64,000 nt of DNA. Source: MFD09286-c1 sp963701015 (GTDB lineage: Bacteria > Bacteroidota > Bacteroidia > Bacteroidales > DTGW01). Location: positions 620,001 through 684,000 of the forward strand of contig OY969556.1 in the NCBI GenBank assembly GCA_963701015.1, given 5' to 3'. The position numbers and the translations under genes were made by a program. Positions 53,273-62,947 of the stretch are shown one piece after another. The notes beneath the pieces are model-generated. The model did not search any database. It was not told the DNA's origin and saw only the letters and a program-made list of their open reading frames with translations. Position 1 is the stretch's first letter; the number at the start of each line of letters is the position of its first letter.

Positions 53273-54199
53273 TCAATGTTGTTCAATCAAAGATTTTGCA
53301 AAAGATTCTGATATATAATTATCATAACTCATGCAAACATCGCTGGCAAAATTTATACCATTTTGTAAAAGGCTTCGCCAAACATTTTCAGATAATGATT
53401 GTAAATCATTGGTATAAATAGTATGATTTATTAAACCAAATATAATTCCACTATTAAAGTTATCACCAGCGCCAATTGTGCTAATTGGAGTTAATTGTTG
53501 CACTTTTTCTTTTATTTTAAGATTTGGTGTTATAACATAGGCGCCATTTGCATTTTCAGTATATATTAGAATTTTACAATATTTCGAAATTTTATTATAG
53601 GCATCATTCAAATTTGAAGTATTAAAAATCATTTGCAAATCTTCATTTGAAGCGCGGACAATACTTGCAATCTCCAAATTTTCTATTATATAGGGCTTTA
53701 AATCATTTAATTCATGAAAATGTGCCTTACGAAAATTCGGGTCATATATTACTAAGGCTCCATTTAGCTTGGCTTTTGAAACAAATCCAAATAATGATTT
53801 TCTAATTTCTTTATTTATGGCATAAAATGAACCAAATAGAATAATATCTTCAGGTTTTGGTTCAGGGAAATTAATGTCTAAGCGATTTTCAGGCAATTCT
53901 TTATAAAAAGTATAATGTGCATCGTTTTGCTCATTTAAAAATGCTATAGCGATAGAAGTTTTGCCATTATCATATCTATAAACATAATTTGTGTTTACAT
54001 GGTTATATTTTAAGAAATCGTCAATTTGATTGCCAATATCATCAGTTGCATATTCGCTTATAAAGTGTACTGGCATTTTTGTTCGTCCGAGCGAGACTGT
54101 GCTGTTAAGCATTGAACCTCCTGCCTTTGCAGCTACAGGTTGTGAATTCTTAAATATAATATCGTAAACTGTTTCACCAATGCAATAAATATTCCGCAT
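53273..54199 (-). CDS. PfkB-family carbohydrate kinase
   Basis: 308 residues. Family motifs: the N-terminal AKAGGSMLNSTVSLGR, corresponding to the PfkB signature 1 region, and the C-terminal STIGAGDNFNSGIIFGL with the anionic hole GAGD and catalytic Asp. Length fits fructokinase/ribokinase types. It phosphorylates a sugar or sugar-like compound, exact substrate unknown. It lies three bases after a SIS-domain phosphosugar isomerase gene, which suggests that the two act in one sugar-phosphate route. Confidence 0.92.
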   Translation of the reverse strand: MRNIYCIGETVYDIIFKNSQPVAAKAGGSMLNSTVSLGRTKMPVHFISEYATDDIGNQIDDFLKYNHVNTNYVYRYDNGKTSIAIAFLNEQNDAHYTFYKELPENRLDINFPEPKPEDIILFGSFYAINKEIRKSLFGFVSKAKLNGALVIYDPNFRKAHFHELNDLKPYIIENLEIASIVRASNEDLQMIFNTSNLNDAYNKISKYCKILIYTENANGAYVITPNLKIKEKVQQLTPISTIGAGDNFNSGIIFGLINHTIYTNDLQSLSENVWRSLLQNGINFASDVCMSYDNYISESFAKSLIEQH

Positions 54200-54202
54200 A
54201 TT

Positions 54203-54811
54203 TTAACCTTTCATTGCCTGTTCACGTGATTTTTGACCTAAATATCCTCCATGATGACGTTTTGCATAATCATCGTTATTGAATCCTATTTTTTTCATTA
54301 GCAAAACAACCAATATATCACCAATTACTGTCATTGTAGTTGTTGATGTTGTTGGCGTTAATCCCAGAATGCACACTTCTTTCGGATTACCAGTTGACAA
54401 TGTAACATATGCTTGATTACCCAAATCACCAGCAGGATTACTAGTTATAAGAATAAATGGAATGCCGGGATGTAACCGGTTTGCAAGTTCAACAAGTTCA
54501 ATTACTTCTCTTGTTTTTCCGGAATTTGAAATCAGCAACAAAATATCGTTTTGCTGAATCATCCCTAAATCGCCATGCTGAGCTTCACTGGGGTGCATAA
54601 ATACAGCGGGTGTACCTGTTGAACTAAACGTTGTAGCCATGTTTAGCGCAATTTGACCAGCTTTTCCCATACCACTGGCGACAATTTTTCCATGTTTTTT
54701 ATGAACATGTTCATAAATGATATTTATAGCAATTTCGAAATTATTATTTACCGGAATATTAAGTATTGCCTGAGCCTCATGCTCAAGTAATTGTTTAATT
54801 TCTGTTAACAT
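54203..54811 (-). CDS. SIS-domain phosphosugar isomerase (KpsF-like, without CBS domains)
   Basis: 202 residues, all SIS domain: HGKIVASGMGKAGQIALNMATTFSSTGTPAVFMHPSEAQHGDLGMIQ, then LLLISNSGKTREVIEL and LGLTPTTSTTTMTVIGDILVVLLM. These are the marks of D-arabinose-5-phosphate isomerase (KpsF/KdsD), including HPSEAQHGDLG and TPTTSTT. The CBS pair of the full-length enzyme is missing, as in short KdsD forms. A role in making arabinose-5-phosphate for KDO is possible; the kinase next door may indicate another sugar. Confidence 0.9.
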   Translation of the reverse strand: MLTEIKQLLEHEAQAILNIPVNNNFEIAINIIYEHVHKKHGKIVASGMGKAGQIALNMATTFSSTGTPAVFMHPSEAQHGDLGMIQQNDILLLISNSGKTREVIELVELANRLHPGIPFILITSNPAGDLGNQAYVTLSTGNPKEVCILGLTPTTSTTTMTVIGDILVVLLMKKIGFNNDDYAKRHHGGYLGQKSREQAMKG

Positions 54812-54962
54812 TTCTCTTAATTAATATTTGTGAAACAACTTTATGTCAAATTTTACAAAACGAAAATATTTAGCTCATCAATATAAACTTTGTCAAAATT
54901 ATATGTTTTATAAGGTATAAAAATCTTAAATTTATAATTAATCCATAAAAATAAAAAAACAA

Positions 54963-57080
54963 GTGGAGAAAGATAATAATTTTATGGAAAGTAACTCTCA
55001 ATTTTCTACAAAGGATGAATTATTTAATTATTTTATCGAATTTTCAACTGATGCAATAATTAAAGTCTCTTCTGATGGTTTTATTATTTCATCTAATGAA
55101 GCTATGCGAATTTTATCAGGCTATAGTAATGAAGAACTATTGGAACTTAATATTGATTCGCTTTTTGTAAACAATAAATTTGAAAAAATAGCAATATCAG
55201 AATTGAAAGATAATTCAAAAGCTTTTTTGAAAACTAAAGAGGTTAAAACTTTACAGGTCAATTGCTTTTTAAAATCCAATGCTGATAATTCGAAATTTAT
55301 ATTTATTAAACCTTTGGGACAAACCGCCGAGTTATTATTAGATATTAAAAGGCTTACGGCATTAGAACATTTGAATAAAATGGAGAATGCTACAATCTCT
55401 CAAATAACAAGCTTTGCCCTAAATAAGGCTTTAGAAATATCGGGCTGTTCACTTGGTTATATTGCATTTGTGAGTGAAGATGCTGCTTTCATTACTGTTT
55501 CGGCTTGGACTTCAAATATTTTTAAAGTTAATCCTTCTGAAATTGAGCCATTTACATTTAATGTCTCAGATATTGATATAATTAAAAACGTTATAAAAAC
55601 GAAAATTTCTGTTTTAGAAAATAGTTTCAATGGAAATGGAGAAAAAATTTTCCAAACCGAAAATGTTCCTTTAAATAATTTTATGATAATTCCGGTTTCA
55701 CAGAATGAAAAGGTTAAAATGATAACTATTTTGTGTAACAAAGAAGAAGATATAAATTCAAATAATCTAGCTCAGGTATCAGCCCTACTGGTTGGATTGT
55801 GGACGGTAATATTACGAACCCGAAGTGCGCGTAAACTACAAGAAAATGAACAAGTACTTATACAACAAAATGAAGAATTTATTGCAATAAATGAAGAACT
55901 TAACGAAAGTAACAAAAGAATTCTTGAGATTAATGAAGAATTGAAAATGGCAAAAATAAAAGCCGAAGAAAGTGATATGTTAAAATCATCATTTTTAGCG
56001 AATATGAGCCATGAAATAAGAACACCCATGAATGCTATTAACGGTTTTGCTGAATTACTCAGGCAGTCAGGGATTACTCCAGAAATTTCATCGCAATATA
56101 TTGATATTATTAATGCCAATTGCAAACAACTTACCTCAATAATTGAAGATATAATTGATATTTCGAAAATTGAAACAGGACAAATAACTATTAATTATAA
56201 AAGGACAAATATTAACGAATTATTGAATGAATTGGGAATAATATTTGAAAGTCTAGGTTCTTCAAAAGGAATAGGTTTTAAAATTGATGCAGGACTTAAA
56301 AGTAATATTTCATATACAAAAACTGATGAAACACGACTTAGACAAATTCTGTATAATTTAATAAATAATGCAATTAAATTTACAAATTCAGGCAGTGTTA
56401 TTGTTGGCTATACCTTAAAGAATAATTTTCTTGAATTTTATATAAAGGATACAGGTATTGGAATATCAAAGGAAAACCATGAAATTATATTTGAACGTTT
56501 CCGGCAGGTTGAATCAGGAATGTCAAGAGTATATGGAGGAACAGGACTTGGTTTAACAATTTCAAGAGTACTTTTAGAATTATTGGGCGGGAGAATTTGG
56601 TTGGATTCCGAATTGGGCAATGGATCAACATTCTATTTTACAATTCCCTATGAAGCTGAAGGAATTAATGAATACAGTGTTTCAGATGTCAAATTAAAAC
56701 AAAAATACAATTGGTCCGATAAGACTATTTTAATTGCAGAAGATGAAGAATATAACTTTTTCTTAATTCATGAAATACTAACTGATACAAACGCTAATCT
56801 AATTCATGCAAAAAATGGGAGGGAAGCTATTGAATTCTGCCAACAAAATGCTGAAATTGTTTTGATTTTGATGGACATTAAAATGCCTGAAATTGATGGT
56901 TATGAAGCTTCAAAAATTATAAAATCATTCAGGCCTGAGTTACCTATTATTGCACAAACAGCATATGCAATGTCCGAAGATCGCACAAAAGCATTAAATG
57001 CAGGTTGCGATAACTATATTTCAAAGCCATTAAATAAAGACAGGCTGCTAAATATGATTAGTTCAAAAATTGACAAATAA
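54963..57080 (+). CDS. Hybrid histidine kinase (PAS-GAF-HisKA-HATPase-REC)
   Basis: 705 residues if read from the GTG at 54963 (ATG 54984 is an alternative). PAS domain (about 20-85, FSTDAIIKVSSDGFIISSNEAMRILSGYSNEELLEL), GAF-like domain (about 130-275), coiled coil (290-335), HisKA with phospho-acceptor H350 in NMSHEIRTPMNAI, HATPase_c with N-box NLINNAIKFT, DTGIGIS and GGTGLGLT, and a receiver with phospho-acceptor D638 in LMDIKMPEIDGYE. No membrane segment, so a cytosolic sensor. It lies just upstream of a related hybrid kinase, which looks like a tandem duplicate. Confidence 0.95.
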   Translation: MEKDNNFMESNSQFSTKDELFNYFIEFSTDAIIKVSSDGFIISSNEAMRILSGYSNEELLELNIDSLFVNNKFEKIAISELKDNSKAFLKTKEVKTLQVNCFLKSNADNSKFIFIKPLGQTAELLLDIKRLTALEHLNKMENATISQITSFALNKALEISGCSLGYIAFVSEDAAFITVSAWTSNIFKVNPSEIEPFTFNVSDIDIIKNVIKTKISVLENSFNGNGEKIFQTENVPLNNFMIIPVSQNEKVKMITILCNKEEDINSNNLAQVSALLVGLWTVILRTRSARKLQENEQVLIQQNEEFIAINEELNESNKRILEINEELKMAKIKAEESDMLKSSFLANMSHEIRTPMNAINGFAELLRQSGITPEISSQYIDIINANCKQLTSIIEDIIDISKIETGQITINYKRTNINELLNELGIIFESLGSSKGIGFKIDAGLKSNISYTKTDETRLRQILYNLINNAIKFTNSGSVIVGYTLKNNFLEFYIKDTGIGISKENHEIIFERFRQVESGMSRVYGGTGLGLTISRVLLELLGGRIWLDSELGNGSTFYFTIPYEAEGINEYSVSDVKLKQKYNWSDKTILIAEDEEYNFFLIHEILTDTNANLIHAKNGREAIEFCQQNAEIVLILMDIKMPEIDGYEASKIIKSFRPELPIIAQTAYAMSEDRTKALNAGCDNYISKPLNKDRLLNMISSKIDK

Positions 57081-57205
57081 ATTAAATTTTATTTAAATAA
57101 CGGCAATGTCTTTTTTTATTAAAAATTAATTAATTTCACTTTTTGTTGATGGTTCCAAAACAAATTTAAAAACCTTAGTACCTACGGTTAATAATTTTTC
57201 CGGTT

Positions 57206-60082
57206 ATGAAACAAAACGTTACATCGCTTCATTTAGAAAAACGGATTGAAGAATTGGAAAGAAAATTAGCTCAATTGCAAAAAAGCGAACATCGCTATAA
57301 AAAAATTATTGAGCATTTGCCTATTTCGGTCTTTGCTAAAGATATAAAGGAAAATTATAGTTACATTTTATGGAATCGCGAACTTGAAAAAGTATTTGGT
57401 AAAAAAGCTTCCGAGGTATTAGGAAAAACCGATTCAGAAGTTCTGGATAACGAAATAGATATAAATAATGTCCGGAATTCCGATCTTTCTATTTTAAAAT
57501 CAAAAAACATAAAGAATATTACCCATGAAGAGTTAAATACTGCAAAAGGTAAAGCAGTTTTTCACACTCGAAAAATCCCCATATTTGATGACAATAATCA
57601 ACCTGAATTAATTTTAGGTTGCCTTGATGATATTACCGATAAAATTAAAATTGAAAAATTACTAAGGGAAAGTGAGGAACATTATAGGCTTTTAGTTGAT
57701 AATTTAAAAGAAATGATTCTTTTACTCGACCTGAATGGTAATGTTTTATTCGCAAATCCAGCTACAGAAAGTATCACAGGTTATTCACCTGAAGATGTTT
57801 TAAACCATAACATAATCGATTATATTGGGGATAGTTCAAAAAATTTGGTAATTGAAAATCTAAGAAAAAGGAATTCAGGCAGTGAATTGAATTTTAAATA
57901 TCAACTTGAAATTAAATCGAAAAAAAACAAGATATTATTAATTGAAGCCAACTCATCACCGGTAAAAAAAGATGATAAAGTTGTAGGTATAATGTTTATG
58001 GCCATTGATATTTCGGCACAAAAAAAGATTGAGCAAAAACTGGCAAAAATGAGGCAGCACTTTGAAGTTGCTTTGGAAGCTACTTCAAGTTCATCGTTTG
58101 ATTACAATTTTATTAATAACGATTTAAGTGTATCTGACGAATTATTTAAATTTCTTGAGTACAAAGAAAAGGATATTCCTAAAAAGTTTAATGAATTTAC
58201 AGATATTCTGCATCCAACAGATATACCCGAATTAAATAATGCAATTAATAAGCACATTTCAGGATCTACAACATCATATTATTCCGAATTTCGTATAGGT
58301 TCAAAATCGGGTCGTTGGATTTGGTGCAGCGGAGCCGGAAAAATTATTGAATGGGATAAGAATAAAAAGCCCAAACGGCTGGTTGGAATGATAACTGTTA
58401 TTGAAGAACGTAAGAATGCTGAATTCAGGCTTCGTAAAAGTGAAGAGTTTAACAGGCAGATTACTGAAAATATGGTAGATTTAATTGCCCAATTCGATTT
58501 GGAATTTAATTGGAGATATGCTTCACCTTCCTTTAAAAAAGTTTTAGGTTACCTTCCAAATGAAATTTTATCAAAAAAATTAATTGAATATGTGCATCCT
58601 GATGAAGTAAATGGAATTTTGGCAGATTTAAGAAATATTCTTACCAATGAAAAAGGTACCGTGCAATTCCGTTTTATAAATAATGCCGGAGAATACAGAT
58701 GGCTTGAAGCTGCCGGAAAAATGATTTACAATAAAACTAACAAACCAGCATATTCAATAATTGGTTTTCGCGATATTACTGACAGAAAAATAATTGAACT
58801 GGAATTACGTGAAAGTGAAGCAAAATTAAAAATACAGAATGAAGAATTTCAGGCTTTAAACGAAGAATATTTTGCCCAAAATGAAGAATTGGCAAAAAGT
58901 TTTTCAAAATTAACTGAATTAAATAAGGAACTTGGAAAGGCTAAAACAAAGGCTGAAGAAAGCGACAAATTAAAATCGGCTTTTTTGGCAAACATGAGCC
59001 ACGAAATTCGCACTCCTATGAATGCTATTGTTGGTTTCGCTGATTTGTTAAAGGATCCAGATGTGCAGAGCGACAAAATGGAGAAATATGTAAATATTAT
59101 TAATTCAAACAGCCATCATCTCCTAACTTTAATCAATGATATTATTGATATTTCTAAAATTGAAGCCGGGCAAGTAAAATTATCTAATTCATCAATAAAC
59201 TTAAACGACATAATGCGCGAAATGCTTTCGGTTTTTAAAACACTGGCTTTGCGCAAGAATATTGATATTACGCTTCGTTATAGTTTGCCAAATGTCGAAA
59301 GTAATATTGAAGCAGACGAAACTCGCGTAAAACAAATATTGACTAATTTATTAAATAATGCATTAAAGTTTACGCAGAAAGGGAAAATAGATTTCGGGTA
59401 TTCTATTATAAATTCAAATATCAGGTTTTTTGTTAATGATACAGGTATTGGTATTGATACCGATAACTTTAATTTAGTTTTTGAGCGGTTTAGGCAAGTT
59501 GAAAGTCATTTAACAAAAAAAGTAGGTGGAACCGGTCTTGGCTTGTCTATTTCAAAAGCATTGGTAGAACTTATGGGTGGGCAAATTTGGGTTGAATCGG
59601 AAAAAGATAAAGGTTCAACTTTTTATTTTGAAATTCCCTTTGTTCAAACAGGAAGTAGTTTATTGGTTGCAAATGAAGACAAATCTCAGGAAGAAATTAC
59701 TGACTGGTCAAATTTTACAATATTAATTGCTGAAGATGAAGAAGCGAATTATTTTTATTTGCAGGAAATTCTTTCAAATACAAAAGCAAAGCTAATTCAC
59801 GCTAAAAATGGTTTGGAAGCTATTGAACTTTTTAATGGCAATGCTTTAATTGATTTAGTTTTAATGGATATTAAAATGCCTAAGATGGATGGATATGAAG
59901 CAACCCGAAAAATAAAAGAATTAAATCCAAATATTCATGTAATTGCACAAACCGCGTATGCAATGGCGGATGATAAAAAGAAAGCATTCCTTGCAGGTTG
60001 TGATGGTTATATCTCAAAACCCATTGATAAAAAAACTTTAATGGATGAAATGAAACATTGTTTTAAAAATAAAAATAAATAA
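57206..60082 (+). CDS. Multi-PAS hybrid histidine kinase
   Basis: 958 residues. A short coiled coil (LEKRIEELERKLAQLQKSE) leads into about four PAS domains (about 35-155, 158-280, 300-405 with a PAS_3-like pattern ending in WIWCSGAGKIIEWDKNKKPKRLVGMI, and 415-545). HisKA has H599 in NMSHEIRTPMNAI, followed by HATPase_c (NLLNNALKFT, DTGIGID, GGTGLGLS) and a receiver with D888 in LMDIKMPKMDGYE. No membrane helix. Kinase and receiver regions are closely similar to the preceding gene; the sensor parts differ. No DNA-binding output partner is adjacent. Confidence 0.95.
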   Translation: MKQNVTSLHLEKRIEELERKLAQLQKSEHRYKKIIEHLPISVFAKDIKENYSYILWNRELEKVFGKKASEVLGKTDSEVLDNEIDINNVRNSDLSILKSKNIKNITHEELNTAKGKAVFHTRKIPIFDDNNQPELILGCLDDITDKIKIEKLLRESEEHYRLLVDNLKEMILLLDLNGNVLFANPATESITGYSPEDVLNHNIIDYIGDSSKNLVIENLRKRNSGSELNFKYQLEIKSKKNKILLIEANSSPVKKDDKVVGIMFMAIDISAQKKIEQKLAKMRQHFEVALEATSSSSFDYNFINNDLSVSDELFKFLEYKEKDIPKKFNEFTDILHPTDIPELNNAINKHISGSTTSYYSEFRIGSKSGRWIWCSGAGKIIEWDKNKKPKRLVGMITVIEERKNAEFRLRKSEEFNRQITENMVDLIAQFDLEFNWRYASPSFKKVLGYLPNEILSKKLIEYVHPDEVNGILADLRNILTNEKGTVQFRFINNAGEYRWLEAAGKMIYNKTNKPAYSIIGFRDITDRKIIELELRESEAKLKIQNEEFQALNEEYFAQNEELAKSFSKLTELNKELGKAKTKAEESDKLKSAFLANMSHEIRTPMNAIVGFADLLKDPDVQSDKMEKYVNIINSNSHHLLTLINDIIDISKIEAGQVKLSNSSINLNDIMREMLSVFKTLALRKNIDITLRYSLPNVESNIEADETRVKQILTNLLNNALKFTQKGKIDFGYSIINSNIRFFVNDTGIGIDTDNFNLVFERFRQVESHLTKKVGGTGLGLSISKALVELMGGQIWVESEKDKGSTFYFEIPFVQTGSSLLVANEDKSQEEITDWSNFTILIAEDEEANYFYLQEILSNTKAKLIHAKNGLEAIELFNGNALIDLVLMDIKMPKMDGYEATRKIKELNPNIHVIAQTAYAMADDKKKAFLAGCDGYISKPIDKKTLMDEMKHCFKNKNK

Positions 60083-60219
60083 TATCTGCAAATATTTTTA
60101 TTAATTATCATTACGAATATTCAATATTAATTAACCTTTCATCAATAATTGAAACCTTTTAATACACTACTGGCGAACAATATAATTTGCAAATTTGGAA
60201 TATTAAAATAATGAAATTG

Positions 60220-60414
60220 CTATTGTTTCTCCAATTTTTTTGAAATTAGAATACCGCCTTGTGCCATATTTTCATTAGGATTTTCTTTAATTAAAACTAC
60301 ATATACGTCTTTTGGTATATTCATTATTTCACTCGCAATTTGAGTTAATTCTTTTGCGAGTTTTTCTTTTTTTTCTAACGAAAGTTCTGGACCTTCAATA
60401 GTTATTACCGGCAT
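60220..60414 (-). CDS. 4-oxalocrotonate tautomerase family protein
   Basis: 64 residues, the normal size for the 4-OT group. It begins MPVITIEGP, so after removal of Met the catalytic Pro1 is present, and it contains KEKLAKELTQIASEIMNIPKDVYVVLIKENPNENMAQGG, where the arginine of the classic 4-OT at about 11 and 39 is replaced by Glu or Lys. Tautomerases in this family act on keto-enol substrates; the natural substrate here is unknown. Single gene; about 150 bp on each side show no other coding sequence. Confidence 0.9.
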   Translation of the reverse strand: MPVITIEGPELSLEKKEKLAKELTQIASEIMNIPKDVYVVLIKENPNENMAQGGILISKKLEKQ

Positions 60415-60562
60415 AATTATTTTATTTGTTATTGTTATAATATAACAAAATTAAAATAATAATTATTGAATGAAGTTTACATGACATAAATAATATTTAA
60501 AACAAATTAGGTAAGTTCTATCGAAGTATAATGAAAAATTTTAGTGTCAAATTTCAAAACAA

Positions 60563-61240
60563 CTAAAAATAAACTTCGGTATAAATATTAGCCATTGGAA
60601 CTCCTTGTTTTTTTAGAATGTCATAAGCTTCGAATATCATGTTACTGTTGCCGCACAAAAAACAAATAGAATCTTTACTAAATGGAAATTTTTCAATGTA
60701 CTCGGTAACCCTGCCGGTAAAAGTTCCATACGAATCTTTTGAAGTACATAGTATATATCTTGAAGGGTCGTATTGGTCGCTGTCATAAGCTTCAGTTGCA
60801 AATCTAACACCATGAATCAAAGTATAGTTAATTGCCGGGTTTGATTTAATAAAACTATGAAATGGCGATATTCCGGTTCCGGTTGCAATAAAAACAAATT
60901 TACCGTTTGCAATTTTTTCTTCCGGTAAGTTGAAAAAACCTCTTGGCCCTTCAATATGAATTAAATCTCCAGTCTTTGCTTTTCGTAATAGTCGTGAAAC
61001 ATCACCATCGGGCAATTCTCTAATTAAAACTTCCAGGTAAGGATCTTTTTCCCCACTGTATATTGAATATTCCCTTCGTAATGTGTTGCTTTTTAAACCT
61101 AAAACTATATAGTTCCCTGCTTTAAAATTAATATTTCTCCTTTTTAATCTCAATACATAAGTTGATTCTGTAATATCACGGATACTCTCAACAGTATGCA
61201 ATTTTTCATCTGCAAATACTAATTCATTTGTTCTAATCAT
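60563..61240 (-). CDS. Ferredoxin-NADP reductase-like flavoprotein
   Basis: 225 residues. FAD-binding domain (about 10-100) with RREYSIYS, the R-x-Y-S motif, and GDVSRLLRKAKTGDLIHIEGPRGFF. NAD(P)-binding domain (about 105-225) with FIATGTGISPFHSF and a C-terminal FLCGNSNMIFEAYDILKKQGVP, ending in TEVYF with a terminal aromatic residue. This is the plant/bacterial FNR fold. It moves electrons between NAD(P)H and a ferredoxin or flavodoxin. It is transcribed divergently from lipA, an Fe-S radical enzyme that needs reduced ferredoxin or flavodoxin, so a link is possible but unproven. Confidence 0.9.
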   Translation of the reverse strand: MIRTNELVFADEKLHTVESIRDITESTYVLRLKRRNINFKAGNYIVLGLKSNTLRREYSIYSGEKDPYLEVLIRELPDGDVSRLLRKAKTGDLIHIEGPRGFFNLPEEKIANGKFVFIATGTGISPFHSFIKSNPAINYTLIHGVRFATEAYDSDQYDPSRYILCTSKDSYGTFTGRVTEYIEKFPFSKDSICFLCGNSNMIFEAYDILKKQGVPMANIYTEVYF

Positions 61241-61338
61241 AAATCAAAAAATTTTAACTTTTAAATGTTTCATAAATGTTGGTTAAACAATATCAAGGGA
61301 AATATGTTCCCTTTTTAATTAAAATTATTCTAAATATA

Positions 61339-62199
61339 ATGTTGATACAGGAAAAAACAGAGCGATTGCCTAAATGGATGAAAGTTCCATTACCACACGG
61401 CGATAATTATTCACGAATTAAAAATTTAATTATTGAAAAAGAATTACATACCATTTGTAGCAGTGGAAATTGCCCAAATAAAGGTGAATGCTGGAGTGCT
61501 GGTACCGCAACATTCATGATTTTAGGTAATTCATGTACAAGAAATTGTCGCTTTTGTTATGTAAAAACTTCAATTCCGGCAACAGTTGATTGGGATGAGC
61601 CTTTAAGACTTGCAGAAACAATTAAAGCTTTGAATCTAAAGCACTGTGTTATAACTTCGGTTGCCCGAGATGATATGGAAGACGGTGGCATTGAGTTTTG
61701 GGCTTTAACTATTAGAACTGTTAAGGAAGTAAACCCAAATACAACTATGGAAGTTTTAATTCCAGATTTTAACCGCGATCAGCAATTGCTTCATAAAATA
61801 ATTAAAGAAAATCCTGAAGTAATTTCGCATAATATTGAAACAGTTGAACGTATATCAACTAAAATCAGAAGCCTGTCAACGTATAATGGAAGTTTAAATA
61901 TGTTGAAGTTTTTGTCATCAAACAATATAATTACAAAATCGGGATTTATGCTGGGATTAGGTGAAACGGATATTGAAGTTTATAAAGCAATGGATGATTT
62001 ACGTATAGCAGATGTAAAAATATTAACAATTGGACAATACTTGCCTCCTTCAGAAATGCATACTCGTTTGGTTGAATACGTGAATCCGGAAATTTTCGAA
62101 AAATATAGAATTATAGGTTTGGAAAAAGGCTTTAGATATGTGGAAAGCGGGCCATTGGTCAGATCGTCGTATCATGCAGAACGGCATGTTAATTTATAA
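61339..62199 (+). CDS. lipA: Lipoyl synthase
   Basis: 286 residues from ATG 61339, the normal length; an upstream ATG at 61276 would add 21 hydrophobic residues not found in the family. The auxiliary cluster cysteines are C40, C45 and C51 (CSSGNCPNKGEC), the radical-SAM cluster C66, C70 and C73 (CTRNCRFC), and the C-terminal serine lies in PLVRSSYHAERHV. It inserts two sulfurs into octanoyl groups on lipoyl domains. LipB is not adjacent. Confidence 0.97.
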   Translation: MLIQEKTERLPKWMKVPLPHGDNYSRIKNLIIEKELHTICSSGNCPNKGECWSAGTATFMILGNSCTRNCRFCYVKTSIPATVDWDEPLRLAETIKALNLKHCVITSVARDDMEDGGIEFWALTIRTVKEVNPNTTMEVLIPDFNRDQQLLHKIIKENPEVISHNIETVERISTKIRSLSTYNGSLNMLKFLSSNNIITKSGFMLGLGETDIEVYKAMDDLRIADVKILTIGQYLPPSEMHTRLVEYVNPEIFEKYRIIGLEKGFRYVESGPLVRSSYHAERHVNL

Positions 62200-62251
62200 A
62201 AGCGACTTATAAAATAAAATTGAGGAAGTTATTGGTACATTTCTTAAAAAT

Positions 62252-62325
62252 AAAGCAATGCGGGAATGCAACTTTGCCGAATCCAAGGTATCCCTCAATA
62301 CCAGACTGACAACCCGCATTGCTTT
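62252..62325 (-). other. Long stem with structured loop (3' UTR element or repeat)
   Basis: AAAGCAATGCGGG (62252-62264) is exactly complementary to CCCGCATTGCTTT (62313-62325). The 48-nt interior includes GGTAT...ATACC (62287-62302). On the minus strand the stem ends in ATTTTT, so it probably closes the transcript of the response regulator at 62332, which ends 6 bp away. Too long a loop for a plain terminator; a structured RNA or a palindromic repeat is possible. Confidence 0.5.
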
Positions 62326-62331
62326 TGAATT

Positions 62332-62739
62332 CTAATAATTTATAGATGAATAATTTAGTTTTTCAAAAATATTTTTAATTGTTTCATCATCTAGTTTGTC
62401 CTTTTCAATATATAAACGTGAACCAGCCGACAGCATTTTATCGATATATTCAAATTCCGAAAACATTGATAATGCTATTATTACAGTTTGTGGGTATTTT
62501 TCCGAAATATATTCAGCTGTTTCAACACCATTCATTTTAGGCATTGCAAAATCCATAAATACATAATGGTACATTTTTTGATTTATCTTTTCTATCGCTT
62601 CAATTCCGTTATATGCTTCATCCATATATTCAATTTGCGAAGCCATAACATCATTTATTTGAAAACGAAGTGCTTTTAAATAATTTTTATTATCGTCAAC
62701 CAATAAGATTTTATATTTTAGTACTTCTTCAGTTTTCAT
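62332..62739 (-). CDS. Single-domain response regulator
   Basis: 135 residues, receiver domain only: acidic pair D15/D16 (LLVDDNKNY), phospho-acceptor D63 in YVFMDFAMPKMNG, S in IALSMFSEF and K in YIEKDKLD. The end of the domain is slightly short and no output domain follows. It belongs to the NarL/CheY-like type by the FMDFAMPKMNGVE motif. It is 208 bp downstream of a NarL-type regulator gene on the same strand, with its own probable -7 element TAACTTTG (62823-62830, minus strand). Confidence 0.9.
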   Translation of the reverse strand: MKTEEVLKYKILLVDDNKNYLKALRFQINDVMASQIEYMDEAYNGIEAIEKINQKMYHYVFMDFAMPKMNGVETAEYISEKYPQTVIIALSMFSEFEYIDKMLSAGSRLYIEKDKLDDETIKNIFEKLNYSSINY

Positions 62740-62947
62740 ATAAATATTTAAAACAATCTATACCAGATTATTTAATAAAAGTCAATTAAATTGGATTTGA
62801 TTCTTATAAAATTCAATAAATACAAAGTTATTATTTAAACTATTTATGAAGATAGTCGATATACTATAAATAATGTGTATAAGTAATAATTTTAAATGAA
62901 AATTACCGCAAAATAAAATGCGGTAATTACAAATATTTTGCTTATAA

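Noticed and set aside
54203..54811. Truncated KpsF pseudogene
   Set aside because: The SIS domain is complete, the end is clean, and short forms without CBS domains exist.
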